64,000 nt of DNA. It comes from Cyclina sinensis (lineage: Eukaryota > Mollusca > Bivalvia > Venerida > Veneridae). The first letter of the stretch is position 1. Every line of letters begins with the position of its first letter. Made by a program: the position numbers and the translations under genes. The notes beneath the pieces are model-generated. The model made no database searches. It saw only the letters and a list, made by a program, of their open reading frames with translations, and was not told the DNA's origin. Shown here one piece after another: positions 11,271 through 22,328 of this stretch. The stretch covers positions 20,018,251 to 20,082,250 of the forward strand of contig JAAONU010000014.1 of NCBI GenBank assembly GCA_012932295.1, given 5' to 3'.

Positions 11271-12091
11271 GCCCCCGAAGGGAGGCAAATTGTTTTTGAA
11301 CTGTCTGTCCGTCGGTCAGTCCGTCCGAAAACTTAAACATTGGCAATAACTTTCTTATTAATAAGTGGATTTACTTCATACTTGGACTCAACACCCCTTT
11401 GGACAAGACCTTTACACTGACCTATAATTATTTTACCTTGATCCTTGATTGACCTTCACCTTGAAGATCCAATTGTTCAAAAACATTAACATTGGCAATA
11501 ACTTCTTTAATAGTTAGTGGATTTACTTCTTACTTGGTCGCAACACCCCTTTAGACAAGGCCTTTTCACTGATCTATATTTGTTTGACCTTGACCCCTGA
11601 ATGACCTTCATCTTGAAGATCCAATTGTCCAAAAACTTTGTCATTGGACATAACTTCCTTATTTGTAAGTAGATTTGCTTCATATTTGGACACAACACTC
11701 ATTTGGACAAGGCCTTCCCGCTGACCCGTAATTAATTGACCTTGACCCCTGAATATCCAGTCGTCCAGTAACTATTATTTGGGCATAATATCCAAATTAG
11801 TATGTGGATATACTTCATACTTAAACACAACACCACTTTGGACAAGACCATCTAACTGTCCTGTATTTATTTGACCTTGACCCCTGAATGACCTTCACCT
11901 AGAAGATCCAGTTGTCTAGAAATTTTCACATTGCCAATAACTTCCTTATTAGTAAGTGGATTTACTTCATACTTGGACACAACCCCCTTTGGATAACACA
12001 TTCCCACTGACCTATATTTATTTGACCTTGACCCCTGAATGACTGGTACTCAGATCAAAGGTCAAAGCACCACCTTCGGGGGCATTGTCAT
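11271..12091. mobile_element. Non-autonomous element with 13-bp inverted ends and about five 150-bp internal repeats
   Basis: The left end reads ATGCCCCCGAAGG and the right end reads CCTTCGGGGGCAT, a perfect 13-bp terminal inverted repeat. Inside are about five tandem units starting with CAACACCCCTTTGGACAAG near 11388, 11539, 11691, 11828 and 11980. Each carries TGACCTTGACCCCTGAATG or a variant. A CTGTCCGTCGGTCAGTCCGTCC block lies next to the left end. No protein is encoded; the 63-residue frame at 11507-11698 is an artefact of the repeat. Confidence 0.7.
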
Positions 12092-12197
12092 CTAACAGTG
12101 ACAGTTCTTGTTTTTTGCTGTTGTGCAAAAATTGTGTTCATTGAAATTTTAAACATTGTAACAAGCTTTTGAAAAGCGAACAAGCTGTAATATATAT

Positions 12198-12212
12198 GTG
12201 TGTGTGTGTGTA
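12198..12212. repeat. (TG)n microsatellite
   Basis: Short TG run. The surrounding 12.1-12.5 kb interval otherwise holds no recognisable feature. Confidence 0.85.
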
Positions 12213-12515
12213 AAATCAGATAGTTTTACGTAATATTTGAATCAGAATTAAAAAGTCTTTTTTATTAGATACATTAAATAACCTAACTTAATAAATGATT
12301 GATACACAATCATATCATACGATTAAATTAGTATTCACAGTATTTGTAAGAATGAAATAACATATTTAAAACGTATAAACAAAAACACCAACAATGACAA
12401 ATTTATATTCTTACAAACGTAATCAGAAAACTGCAGCAATTAATATATACGATATGTCATTATAATGCATATCAAGGAAGTTAATGGCGATAATTCAATG
12501 CAACTGTTTAATAGC

Positions 12516-12812
12516 CCGCCCGCTTAGCTCAATAGGTAGAGCATTGGATTAATAATCCATAGGTCGATGGTTCGACCCCTGGGCAAGGCAAAATTTCTCC
12601 GTGACAATTGATCTCAGACACTGTGTCTAATGTTCATTTGTCTCTCACCGCTGATTCAGAGTAGACCATATGTGAACAGTAGTCATTCACTTGCGGAGAA
12701 ATTGGTAATTACTGGTTACTTATCCAGGAAAACCGGTTAGGTGGACTGACCGCCGAGATATAACCTAGATGTTGAAATTGGCGTTAAACCCCAAAAAAAC
12801 AACAAAAACACT
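12516..12812 (+). mobile_element. tRNA-derived SINE
   Basis: The 5' head (about 12518-12590) resembles a tRNA. It has an A box TAGCTCAATAGG, an anticodon arm whose 7-base loop could present AAT (isoleucine-like), and a B box GGTTCGACCCC. This is followed by a tRNA-unrelated body with CTGACCGCC and GGCGTTAAACCCCAAA, and an A-rich AACAAAAACA tail, as in widespread bivalve SINEs. The acceptor stem is not perfectly paired, so it is not itself a tRNA gene. The exact SINE family is not assigned. Confidence 0.8.
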
Positions 12813-13063
12813 AAGCAACTATTTAATATGTTTTTACTTAAGTATTCCAAAGGGTAGGTGACGAGTCATTTCAACAAACCCAATAATTGATTTATTTCAA
12901 TCACTAATATTGACCCAGATGAGGTGCATCTGAGACAAATATTTTTTTAACATATCTTACATATCTTAAATGCAAACTTATTTGCCTTCAATGTTTTCTC
13001 TGCGTTGAGATATAGTCACCGTTTCCCTTGTTCACTTTGCTCCAAATCTGCCAGCGAAAGCTA

Positions 13064-15590
13064 TTGTTTTCGTCTGCAATTGAATTGATAAGGAACAAGG
13101 TGAAGGCCGATAAGGGAAATATATCTTGTTGTAAAGAAATGTTTGTTCAAAATGTGGCAATCCATTATATAAAGCCAAACGAGAATTTTTTTTTCAAATT
13201 TCTAAAGTTGTGGAGGGAAATAATGAGTAAAAAAGACGAAATATGCTGAACTGCAGCAATTTTTTTCTTGTGTGCCAATAGTGGGTCAGCTACTGACCGA
13301 CTAAAGAAAAATAGCGGGTCACCATATGACTGCTTTATCCAATAAATAACAGAAACTAGTGGAAGGTAAAATAATAAACATCAGTAGCCTGGTAGTCAAA
13401 ATAACAGAAACGCTTTATACTTAGTATTAGATATACCGTTACAATGCAGTCATTTTCATGTAATTTTTAGAGTCTTAAATTTGTTCATCGAAACAGAAAC
13501 ATACCAAACTATCGTTATGCTTTTGTTGGTTGAAACATTTTTCCTTCTTCTCAAATTCGACATAAAAATATTCGAAATAAAAGATCCATGGACAAACAAT
13601 TGACATACACGACATAAAATACATTTATTGTGTATTTTAAAGGCTAAAACTTCGTAAGCACCGATATTATCTTTGTTTTAGCTTACATGAGCCTTTGCAT
13701 ACACTTCCAGATAAAAAGCAATTAAGATTGAGCCTCTAGATTACAGAGCTATTTTTTTCTTGTAAAAGAGGCACGACAAACACTCCTGCAGCATTTTTCA
13801 AATAGGAGTTAAATCTTATCTCACCCACCCGTATTTTGTCGATAAAAAGAAAGAAGCCTAGCCGCGTGATTGTAAAGCTTTCGCGTTCTCAAACTCAAAA
13901 CTCGTTTCTTATCTTCAAACCCATTTTCCGTTGAGAACCAAGAATATAAAACTGATTTAGTGATATTCAATGGAGTTTCATAAGAAGTTTGAATTAGATG
14001 TACTCCTGTCACTTGTCGGACGGTCATTATGTTGACATGAAGTTAAAAAAAAAGTTTTAAAAAATCTCCATGATAATTGAAACGGTAATGCTTTAATTTC
14101 CCCTACATAGTGCTTCAGAAGCAGCCTGTCTCTGTGATATGTCAATACCCAACGGTGCAACATCTAACTTTATGTTTTACTGTTGAATTTAATTTTCTTC
14201 CTTGAATGTTGTCATATATTTTGTAATATATAGTTTATGTCTATTAAGAATACTGTTGGTATGGATGTCGGTAATGAAAACACAGAAATAATCACCAGTT
14301 CACAACCAACCATTGAAAACTGAAAATATGTACGCGATGCGTTTGTTAAGGTTTTAATTTTACATTCAGGTGCAAGGTAATACGATATAATTCAGTTCTA
14401 ACAATCATATACAATCCAGTGTAGATCGCAAAGTAAGATAGTGAGAGAAGTGTAAGCTGTTGTTTTACTTTTTACATAAAAGCAATACTAAATTTAACTG
14501 AATTTTGCAACTTTAGTAAATTTATTTAATTAAAGTTTTCTTCTAGATAAAACTAATTTTCAAAAGCAATACAAAAGTATCAAGTTGCTTGTTTACCGCC
14601 CTACTTAACTGTTTATTAGCTTTATTAGTCCTTAAGCCTAACTGATAAAGACAGCACATTTTATGCTTTGAACTTACGGTAAGAGAAACAAATTTTCTTC
14701 GTTGATTGTTGTAATTGCATGGTTATGTAAGAATACATTTTGTGCTATATAATGATAAGGCATAAGAAGAATAATTATGTCTGTTGGATGTCGGTAATAG
14801 AAACTCATTTTTAATAGCAAATATACAATAAACGAGTTAAAGTATAGACAAAACGTATGCAATACGTTTGAGAAATGAAACAGATTTTTTTTCACTTCAC
14901 ATTTAGGTAGGTACAATGTACTCCAATATAAGCTATTCAGTTTAAACCATTAGTTATAAACCCAAGTAGACTATAGAGTAAGATAGTGTAAGACGAAGTT
15001 GCACATAAAAGCAATATTCAATTCAACCAATTTTTATTTATTTATTTTCCTCAAATCTTTTGAAAATGCAGTTTTTGTACATTTGATAAAAGAAAGTTGT
15101 TTAAAGAAAATTAATACGAATTTTTATAAGCGATTCAGAAGTATACGGTTGGCCGTTGACACTTTAACTTAAAGACCAGATAACACATGCTAAACTCCAA
15201 AACACTGCTTTGTATAGTATTCAGTTATAAAGCCTTACAGGACTACCATCCGCCACTAACTTTAACATTCTTTTTTGTTTGAGTATGGCCCTGAGAAATC
15301 CTAGGACCTTCCCCCAGTATACCATGCTCAAACTGAGCACCGAATTAATCAAATCAATTTTCTAGAGTACAGCGTATAAGCACGAGGCTAGTGCAACTAT
15401 ATCTAGTAAATCATTGCGAGTCTTGCTAACTAGTTTAAAGGAAATTCAGCTTTTTTTTCCTTTTATTTTAACTTTTTCACACATTGTTTTAAACGTAATT
15501 AAAATGTATAGGTGCTTTGCTGTAAAGCCATCACTGTTGATCTCATGGTTAGACAAACTGTTGAAATGATTAGTTGAACAAAGGTGTCTT
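13064..15590 (+). repeat. Inverted segmental duplication copy B (partner 41880-43945)
   Basis: The reverse complement of 41880-43945 aligns collinearly along this segment at moderate identity. Anchor pairs include 13290/43760 (GTGTGCCAATA..), 13575/43575 (ATCCATGGACAA), 14020/43335 (CACTTGTCGGACGGTC), 14640-14690/42690 (GACAGCACATTTTATGCTTT), 15280/42070 (GAGTATGGCCCTGAGAAATC) and 15545/41930 (CATGGTTAGACAAACTG). Inside, about 14200-14680 and 14700-15050 are an older tandem duplication, also present in the partner. No gene is recognised in either copy. Confidence 0.85.
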
Positions 15591-16374
15591 TTATTAGTGA
15601 AAATTGTCATGTAATAGAAATCCAAGTATCTAGAAGTATCAGCTATAATATGCTGTTTGTTTCATTTTACACACCCTCCTCATTTGAAGACACATACACT
15701 GTCTTTGTTTCTGTAAAACAAAAAATAATGCATTTTATATCGACGTTTAAGCAACACATTCTTAACGATGCCACATGCTAATAAATAAATTTAAATAGTC
15801 ACACAACAACAAGAACAACAAGATCTAATACTACTACAGGTAATATATCCACATATATCACTCAAAACCCCAAATAACATTTAATATATAATTTTATTTC
15901 AATAGTTGCAGTCTTTTGCATCGGAATGACAAAAAATAAACCATTTTATGACTTTTGTAGTGACAAGACACTGTTATATGCTGATCATGTTTACTGAATA
16001 ATAAAGATACGTGGAGTATGTTTCATTTTGCTGTTATTTCATATATAAGAGTAAATTTGTTACTTTGGAATTTTGTAACTGAACTTACTAAATACAAAAA
16101 TTAGCACAGCCATAACTGTTTATTAAAATTAATTAATTTTGCACCCCAACTTTGTCCTGAAGGGAAACAAATATGATGGTTTCTGGCAAAATAATTACCC
16201 GTTTTGTGATTAAGGAAAAAAACACTCTAGATGTTCAATATTTTCTTTCAAGGTGTTTTCGTAAAGCAGATTTACAAATTTGCCTAAAAATACTTCAGTT
16301 TACATGGACTTTACTGGCCTTGACTTTACATTTTATCGGCATTTCTTTGTTCATGCCCTCAATAATTGTTGACG
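15591..16374. other. No gene or repeat recognised
   Basis: AT-rich sequence. Open frames at 15584-15781 and 16173-16382 show no recognisable motif or splice context, and the second runs to the edge of the MITE. Confidence 0.5.
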
Positions 16375-17262
16375 TACTGTGAAATCATTTAAATTCGAGG
16401 GCATAAAAGTTCGTGGTTTGCCGGCAGAAAGCAATTTCGTGGGGTCGTAAATTCGTGGAATTCTATTGCCAGGTAAAAAAAATACGGGGCCGAAAATTCA
16501 TTGATTTCAACATTCGGCAATATAACCAAAGATTCGTTACTATGGTAATTAACCTATCGATTGGTCTTCTCAATTAACAAGTGTCAAGTGTCAATTATAC
16601 TTTGTGACATGTTGCGCATCTTTTTCATTGTTAAAATTCAAGGTGTGCATAAACGGTCTTTATGATTTTTTTAAGCTGTGAAAAACGTCGACCTTCCGTC
16701 TTTGATAATGCAACCTAAATTAGCGCAAATTAACCTTTTTGTTTGCAGCATTGTAATTAGTACAACAAAATACAGTAGTCAATTTACTATACTAAGTAAT
16801 AAGTTCCAAAGTAATGATAGTTTACTCAATATCAGTAAAATTAAACAATTCTTTCAGGGACCGTATAACTGCAAATAGCATCCGCAGCATAGTGCGGTTT
16901 GACAGACACGTGACGCTTCGTCACTACAATTTCTACTTTCAGTTTGGATGCACTTAGTAAACAAACAAATACGGGTACACACCTGAAAAAAATCATCTAT
17001 CGGTTTAGTATCCGATTCATACCTATGTTTATCGTTGATTCTTGAATGAAGTACAAAACCCGGCGGTTAAGCACACAACTTGTCTACAGACGATGTACCA
17101 ACTACGAACCACGTCTTACACCGTTTTGGTGCTGCTGACTGATATGGCATACTTAACATTATCTTTGGCACAATTTGTTCGTCGGGACTTGATTTCGTGG
17201 TTTACCTGAACCACGAAATCCACGAAAATTAATCCCCGACGAATATTAATGATTTCACAGTA
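16375..17262. mobile_element. MITE with TA target duplication
   Basis: Inverted ends CTGTGAAATCATT (from 16377) and AATGATTTCACAG (to 17260) are perfect for 13 bp. They extend imperfectly (..AAATTCG against CGAATATT..) and are flanked by TA on both sides, giving an element of about 884 bp. TTCGTGG and CACGAA motifs near both ends form subterminal inverted repeats. The small frame at 16678-16878 has no recognisable domain. Size and TA duplication fit a Tc1/mariner-type non-autonomous element. Confidence 0.8.
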
Positions 17263-18396
17263 TTTGGAATGTATACGCCAATGGTTTTAGATGTCACTAA
17301 TACGGAAGAAGGCGATCGTCTCTATCCTTAAGTAAACAGGAAGATAACTACAGAACAATTGTTTTCAAGGACAAAATCTTGTAGCTGTAGGTTTTTTTTT
17401 CTTTCCAAATTGGCCTTTTTTCACTTGAAAGATGTGTAATCAGTTGCCCCCCCCCCCCCAAAAAAAAAAAACAAAACTTTGCTATCTTTATCATAAATAA
17501 GATTTGAAATTAGGACTAAGAAAGAAACTGGTCGAGAGAAATAATATTGCATGGGCAATTTTTGAACAGAATAAATCTACATTTAAGTCAAGCATTTCGG
17601 AAATAAGAACCCACACTTTTATAAACCGCGCGTTTATACTTTTAAGAAACTCCCTGACATTTTCGCCGCCATTTTGTTCAAAATAGGTCGTCATGTCAAA
17701 GAATAATTTTCTATGTAAGAAGACAATGGATATTCAGATTTTCGTTACAAAACTATGTGATTAAAAGATAGACGAAAGCTACTACTGCCTAGATATGTAA
17801 GATGTTTTAATGAATGTGCATGCAACACAGTGACCGAGGTTTCTTTACTTGGTGGTCACACTTTAGAAAGATGATGTGTTCCAGGATTAAAACGTGTCTT
17901 ACCATGTTTCCCTGCAAGGGTTTCGTAAAAGTGTTCCGTATTCACGGTCGTCTCTTGTTCTGCAAAGGTTTCAAGTATTCAAACAAAATCAAATTAACAT
18001 AATAAGCATCATGAAAATTTCTTCTACAAACAGTCTGTCCTTATAACATCTTGCCATTTTTTTGACAACCTAATTGGAAACAATTTGTCTGTAAACGTTC
18101 AAACGAATCACTACTTCTAAAACATTAAAAAGCCATAGTAAACATAGAAAATACCACTTTCATCTGAAATCAATTAACTTTTTTTTGCAATATTCAATAA
18201 TGTGTTTGATGTGAGGAATGCAGATACTGTTTTAATCGAAATGCATCGGTGTGTGCGTCTTGCTCAGAGCAAAGGTCTGCTTATATGGTGACGTAATGGT
18301 CTCTGTGTTTTTTTCTTCTGATAATCTTTTATAAGATTTACCTGTCAGTTTAAAATATTGTAAGACAGTTCATGATATTCTGATTAGAAATGTGTC
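17263..18396. other. No gene recognised; poly-C/poly-A tract
   Basis: Contains a C run followed by an A run near 17447-17472. Two antiparallel frames of about 60 residues at 17491-17694 overlap each other and match nothing known. I see no exon of the receptor family. Confidence 0.5.
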
Positions 18397-20495
18397 CAAA
18401 GGACACAGATGCCCCCTCTTAAAGACACTGGACACAAACTTGGTAAATCAACACTGTGGGCAAACATGTAAATATGGCATAAAATTTGACAAAGCAAATA
18501 TATCAGGCATTTACTTTTCTAGCTATTGTTACATACCAACATTCTAGAAAACAGCATAAGGAAGGTTTTAAAGTCAACATTTTATGAAAATGATAACTGC
18601 TGATTTTAAACACTAGCCACTTAACTGTATCTAGCTACATAACATGCACGTATCTAAAAGCAAGCCAAGCTAAATGCATTGTAGACAGAAATAACAGAAT
18701 CTCTATAACAAACTCAATAGGATGCTTAATTTGAAAAAAGAATAAAAAAGAAAAAAGAACATTTATCTAAATGGACAGGTAAGTGGTGCATTTTCAAAGA
18801 CAAATTCAGGGGTCTCTTACAAGTATAAAATCTTCGGTCTCTCTAATATCCTTTAAGAGATTGCATCAAGGCAACAAAATGGTCAGGGATAAAACCTACG
18901 CAGCAATTTACTCTTATTTCTGTTGCGCCCATATAATAATTATATCACAGCAAATATACATGAAGCCCACTACAGATGTCTATTAAATTCATGTATGTTC
19001 TGTGTTGCTCACCTGCCCTGTGCGATAATTCCATATTCAACATCTGTTACCTTACTAACATGACATGATTAGCATGCTGAAAGTATTGAAATTATGGACA
19101 AGAAACAAGTATTTATCATGGCCGGGATGTGTCGTCATCATATGATAATAAACAAACCATGCACAAGGAAGTTATGAGCTGGACAGAAACAACTTGTTCA
19201 TTATATCCATATAAAGCATAAGCCAAAACTTCGTGTTCACTGTGACCTTGACATTTTGAGCGAACAACTCATTTCTTGCATGCGACAAGTCGATTTTATA
19301 TGCTGATTACTTAAGCCTAATTAGTTTTAAATCGAACCATGCACCACAAAATTATGAGCCGGACACGAACAACCTTTTCACTCTATCAATATAAAGAACA
19401 AGCCAAAACTTTAAGAGTCCACTGTGACCTTGACCTTTGAGCGAGTGAAATGTTTCTTGCATGCGACAAATTGACTTCATACAATGACAGCTCACTTATG
19501 CCAAATTATTTTGAAATCTAACCATGCACATCAAAGTTATGAGCCAGACACAAACATCTATTGTATGTGCCCCCCCCCCCCACACACACACATGGATAGG
19601 GTTAACACTATATGCCGCTCGCCATTATCAAAAACAATAATAAGGGCAATGACTAAAAAAAGTATTCAACAGAGAGTTATGGATCTTAGGCACTGCACCT
19701 CTCCACAGTGAGATCTATTCACCTATGAAGTTTCAAGTAAATAACTTCAATACCTTTCAAGTTATTTCCCGGACAAGAATTAAGTATGAAGAAAAACAAA
19801 GGACAACAACTCAAAAACTGTGACAAACAGAGTTATGGTTATTTTGCACTGCAACTTCCCACAATGAAATCTATTCACCTATGAAATTTCAAGTTTATAT
19901 CTTAAATATTTTTCGAGTTATGCCCAGGACAAGAATTAAGTATGAAAAATTGCAAAGGGAAATATTTCAAAATTATGCAAAAGAGAGTTATGGTTCTTGG
20001 GTACGGCACCTTTCCACAATGAGATCTATTCTTCAAAACCTTTTTAGTTATGCCCCTGTATAAAAATTCAAAGGGCAATAACTTAAAATGTTATATGAAA
20101 GAGAGTTATCGTTCTTTAGAACTGCACCTCTCAACAGTGAGATCTATTCACATATCAAGTTTCAAATTAAAATATATGATACCTTTTAAGTTACACCCCG
20201 GACAATAAATAAGTATGGAAAAATACAAAGAGCAGTAACTAAAAATATATGCGATAGAGAGTTGAGGTTCCTGGGCACTGCATCTATAGACAGAGATCTA
20301 TTCACCTATGAAGTTTCAAGTTAATATCTTCAATACCTTTCGAGTTATGGCCCGGACAAGGTTCCCGGCTAAGGTGTCCCCCCCCCCGGAAACAGAAACA
20401 CAAACACACACGCGCGCGCACGCACACACACACACACACACACGGACAGGGTAAACACTTTATGCCCGCTCGCCATTAGTATGGCGGGGGCATAA
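18397..20495. mobile_element. Satellite-bearing element with ATGCCCCC / GGGGGCAT ends
   Basis: Begins with GTCCAAAGGACACAGATGCCCCC near 18397 and ends with GGCGGGGGCAT at about 20484-20495. Two internal arrays are visible. One is about 190 bp with GTTATGAGCxGGACACGAACAA plus GTGACCTTGACCTTTGAGCG (19.15-19.56 kb). The other is about 150 bp with GAGATCTATTCACCTATGAAGTTTCAAGTTAATA plus AGAGAGTTATGGTTCTTxGGCACTGCACCTC (19.67-20.35 kb). C runs followed by CACACA tracts near 19570 and 20377-20443 each precede GGACAGGGTxAACACTxTATGCC. No coding sequence. Confidence 0.6.
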
Positions 20496-20821
20496 AAAGG
20501 GACACCAACATTTGATGTATACTAGATACAGAACCTACCTAGTGACAGAGAGTTCACATAAAACTTTGCTCCCTCTATTTCGTTCTCTGAAATATTTGAT
20601 AACAGACATCAATCATTATACCATAAAATATGCTGACGTGATTTAAAAACTGTGCATTTGGAACATACATTTTAAAAATTGACATGATAACATGATTCAC
20701 ATTTTATTTGCATTGAATTATTAGCAAATCACATTTCTTTCATTTTACCACTTAAGAAAAATTTCATAGAAGATTTCTTTAGAATTCGGACAGGTTAAAG
20801 AGCACAAAAACAAAAGTCCAG
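20496..20821. other. No gene recognised
   Basis: Unique-looking AT-rich sequence between the satellite element and the Tc1 remnant. Confidence 0.5.
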
Positions 20822-20824
20822 CTG

Positions 20825-21812
20825 TTAATATCGTGTATGTCCTCCATCGGAATCAATGCACACGCGACATCGACGCCTCATAGACCTCACCAAGGTAGCG
20901 AAAAATGTTTGCGGAATGTCATTCCACATTGTTATCAATGACTCTGCTAGCGCATATAACGTTAACAGGTTTAACGGCTGGTTGGGAAAACGGCGTAGAC
21001 GTCGCTCCATCTCATTCCACACGAGCTATATGAGATTAGGATCGGGGGAAACGACAGGCCAGTCCAACACATCAACGTTGTTGTCCTGCAGAAACGTCGT
21101 CACAACGTGTGCAAAATGGGGGCGATTGTTATCGTGTTGGAAGACAACGCACCGGCCCTGACGTCGCTCATCTTCAATGAATTAAAGTACTTTGGTCTGT
21201 ATGACGAGGTCACGATACCTGATACCCGTAAGGTTGCCATCAATCATAAGTTACGGTGTACGACTGCTTTCAGTGATCCCGCCCCAGGCCATGACGCTAC
21301 CACCACCCCATGAACGTCGCTGCACTACACACAAATCTGAATAACGCTCACCTGTTCTTCGGTAGACTCTCTGACGTCCGTCACTACCATCAATATTAAA
21401 ATGTGACTCGTCTGTGAAAAGGATCTCGCCCTATTGACTACATGTGTATCTGACGTGATTTTTGTACCATTGCAGCCGTGCCTGACGGTGACGTTGGGTC
21501 AGATCTGGACGTACAGCAGGACGCCGTGCAACAATTCCGTATTGACGTGAAGGATTTCGCACTGTATGTGGATGAATTGGTTGGATGTCAGGAATCGTTC
21601 GTGCAATCGGCGATGCAGGTTGTAAGCGATTACGCAAGTGCGTAGCCCTATGTACGTATTCTGCTGACGTGATATCACTCGCAGTCTACCGGGTCTAGGG
21701 TTTTCACGAGTCTTACCATTCAACCTGTAACGTCTATACAGTGAACTAGTAGTGTTATGAGGTAAACCAAAATGATTTGCGACCTCTTGTTGCTGCATAC
21801 CAACTACAAACC
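20825..21812 (-). pseudogene. Tc1-like transposase pseudogene
   Basis: Read on the minus strand, successive frames give a Tc1-family transposase in order. An N-terminal helix-turn-helix region carries QQQEVANHFGLPHNT with RPGRLRV (21700-21795). ARRPAVRPDLTQRHRQARLQW follows near 21500, then TDESHFNIDGSDG with the first catalytic Asp near 21400-21425. Then come GGGSVMAWGGI near 21285-21310, a degraded middle Asp region, and VSPDPNLI followed by a stop where EH is expected near 21030. The C-terminus is WNEMERRL...SMRRRCRVCIDSDGGHTRY, ending at 20828. Several frameshifts and stops make it inactive. It is a lineage distinct from the copy at 50.0-50.9 kb. Confidence 0.85.
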
Positions 21813-22158
21813 GCCAACGGTACGTAACCGTGTTTCTTTAGACGCGGCATTAACATTAGTGTCAAAATCACACAATACACGTGTTTATCTAATGAGGCTC
21901 TCGTCAAATGATAGGATTATGATAAAGTAATTGAAAATACACAGCGATTTTGTCTTTGAAAGTGATTTTACACATAAATGGAAAAGCGCCCGTTGTCACG
22001 TAAAAATCACGACGAATTCATGAAAAAATCATTTTGACATCTAACACAAGAAACGACAAACATACAAACCTGTTTTTACACGAACATATTAGAATACGTA
22101 TAATATAATGCATATTTATACAATGCACAGTTTTTAATTGGCGTCAATATATATATAT
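21813..22158. other. No gene recognised
   Basis: Short interval between the Tc1 pseudogene and the left inverted repeat of the 4-kb transposon. It ends in an (AT)n tract that may be the integration site. Confidence 0.5.
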
Positions 22159-22192
22159 GAACACCGCTCCAGGAAAACCGGGCTTAATGACA
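22159..22192 (+). repeat. Left terminal inverted repeat of the 4-kb transposon
   Basis: Pairs with 26122-26155. One mismatch over 34 bases, at the third base of the element (A on the left, G when the right end is reverse-complemented). Confidence 0.9.
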
Positions 22193-22328
22193 TCTCAGTT
22201 ATGACGTCGAAAACTGTTGACGTCACTTGTAAACACATCGCTTACTACTTTCGCTTTGAGCAAGTTTCATTTTAAACACTATTTACGCAATTTCTCGGTA
22301 TTTGATCCCGTGCTAGTGAATGTAAAAG

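Noticed and set aside
17491..17694. Pair of antiparallel frames of about 60 residues
   Set aside because: No recognisable motif, no splice support, and both overlap almost entirely.
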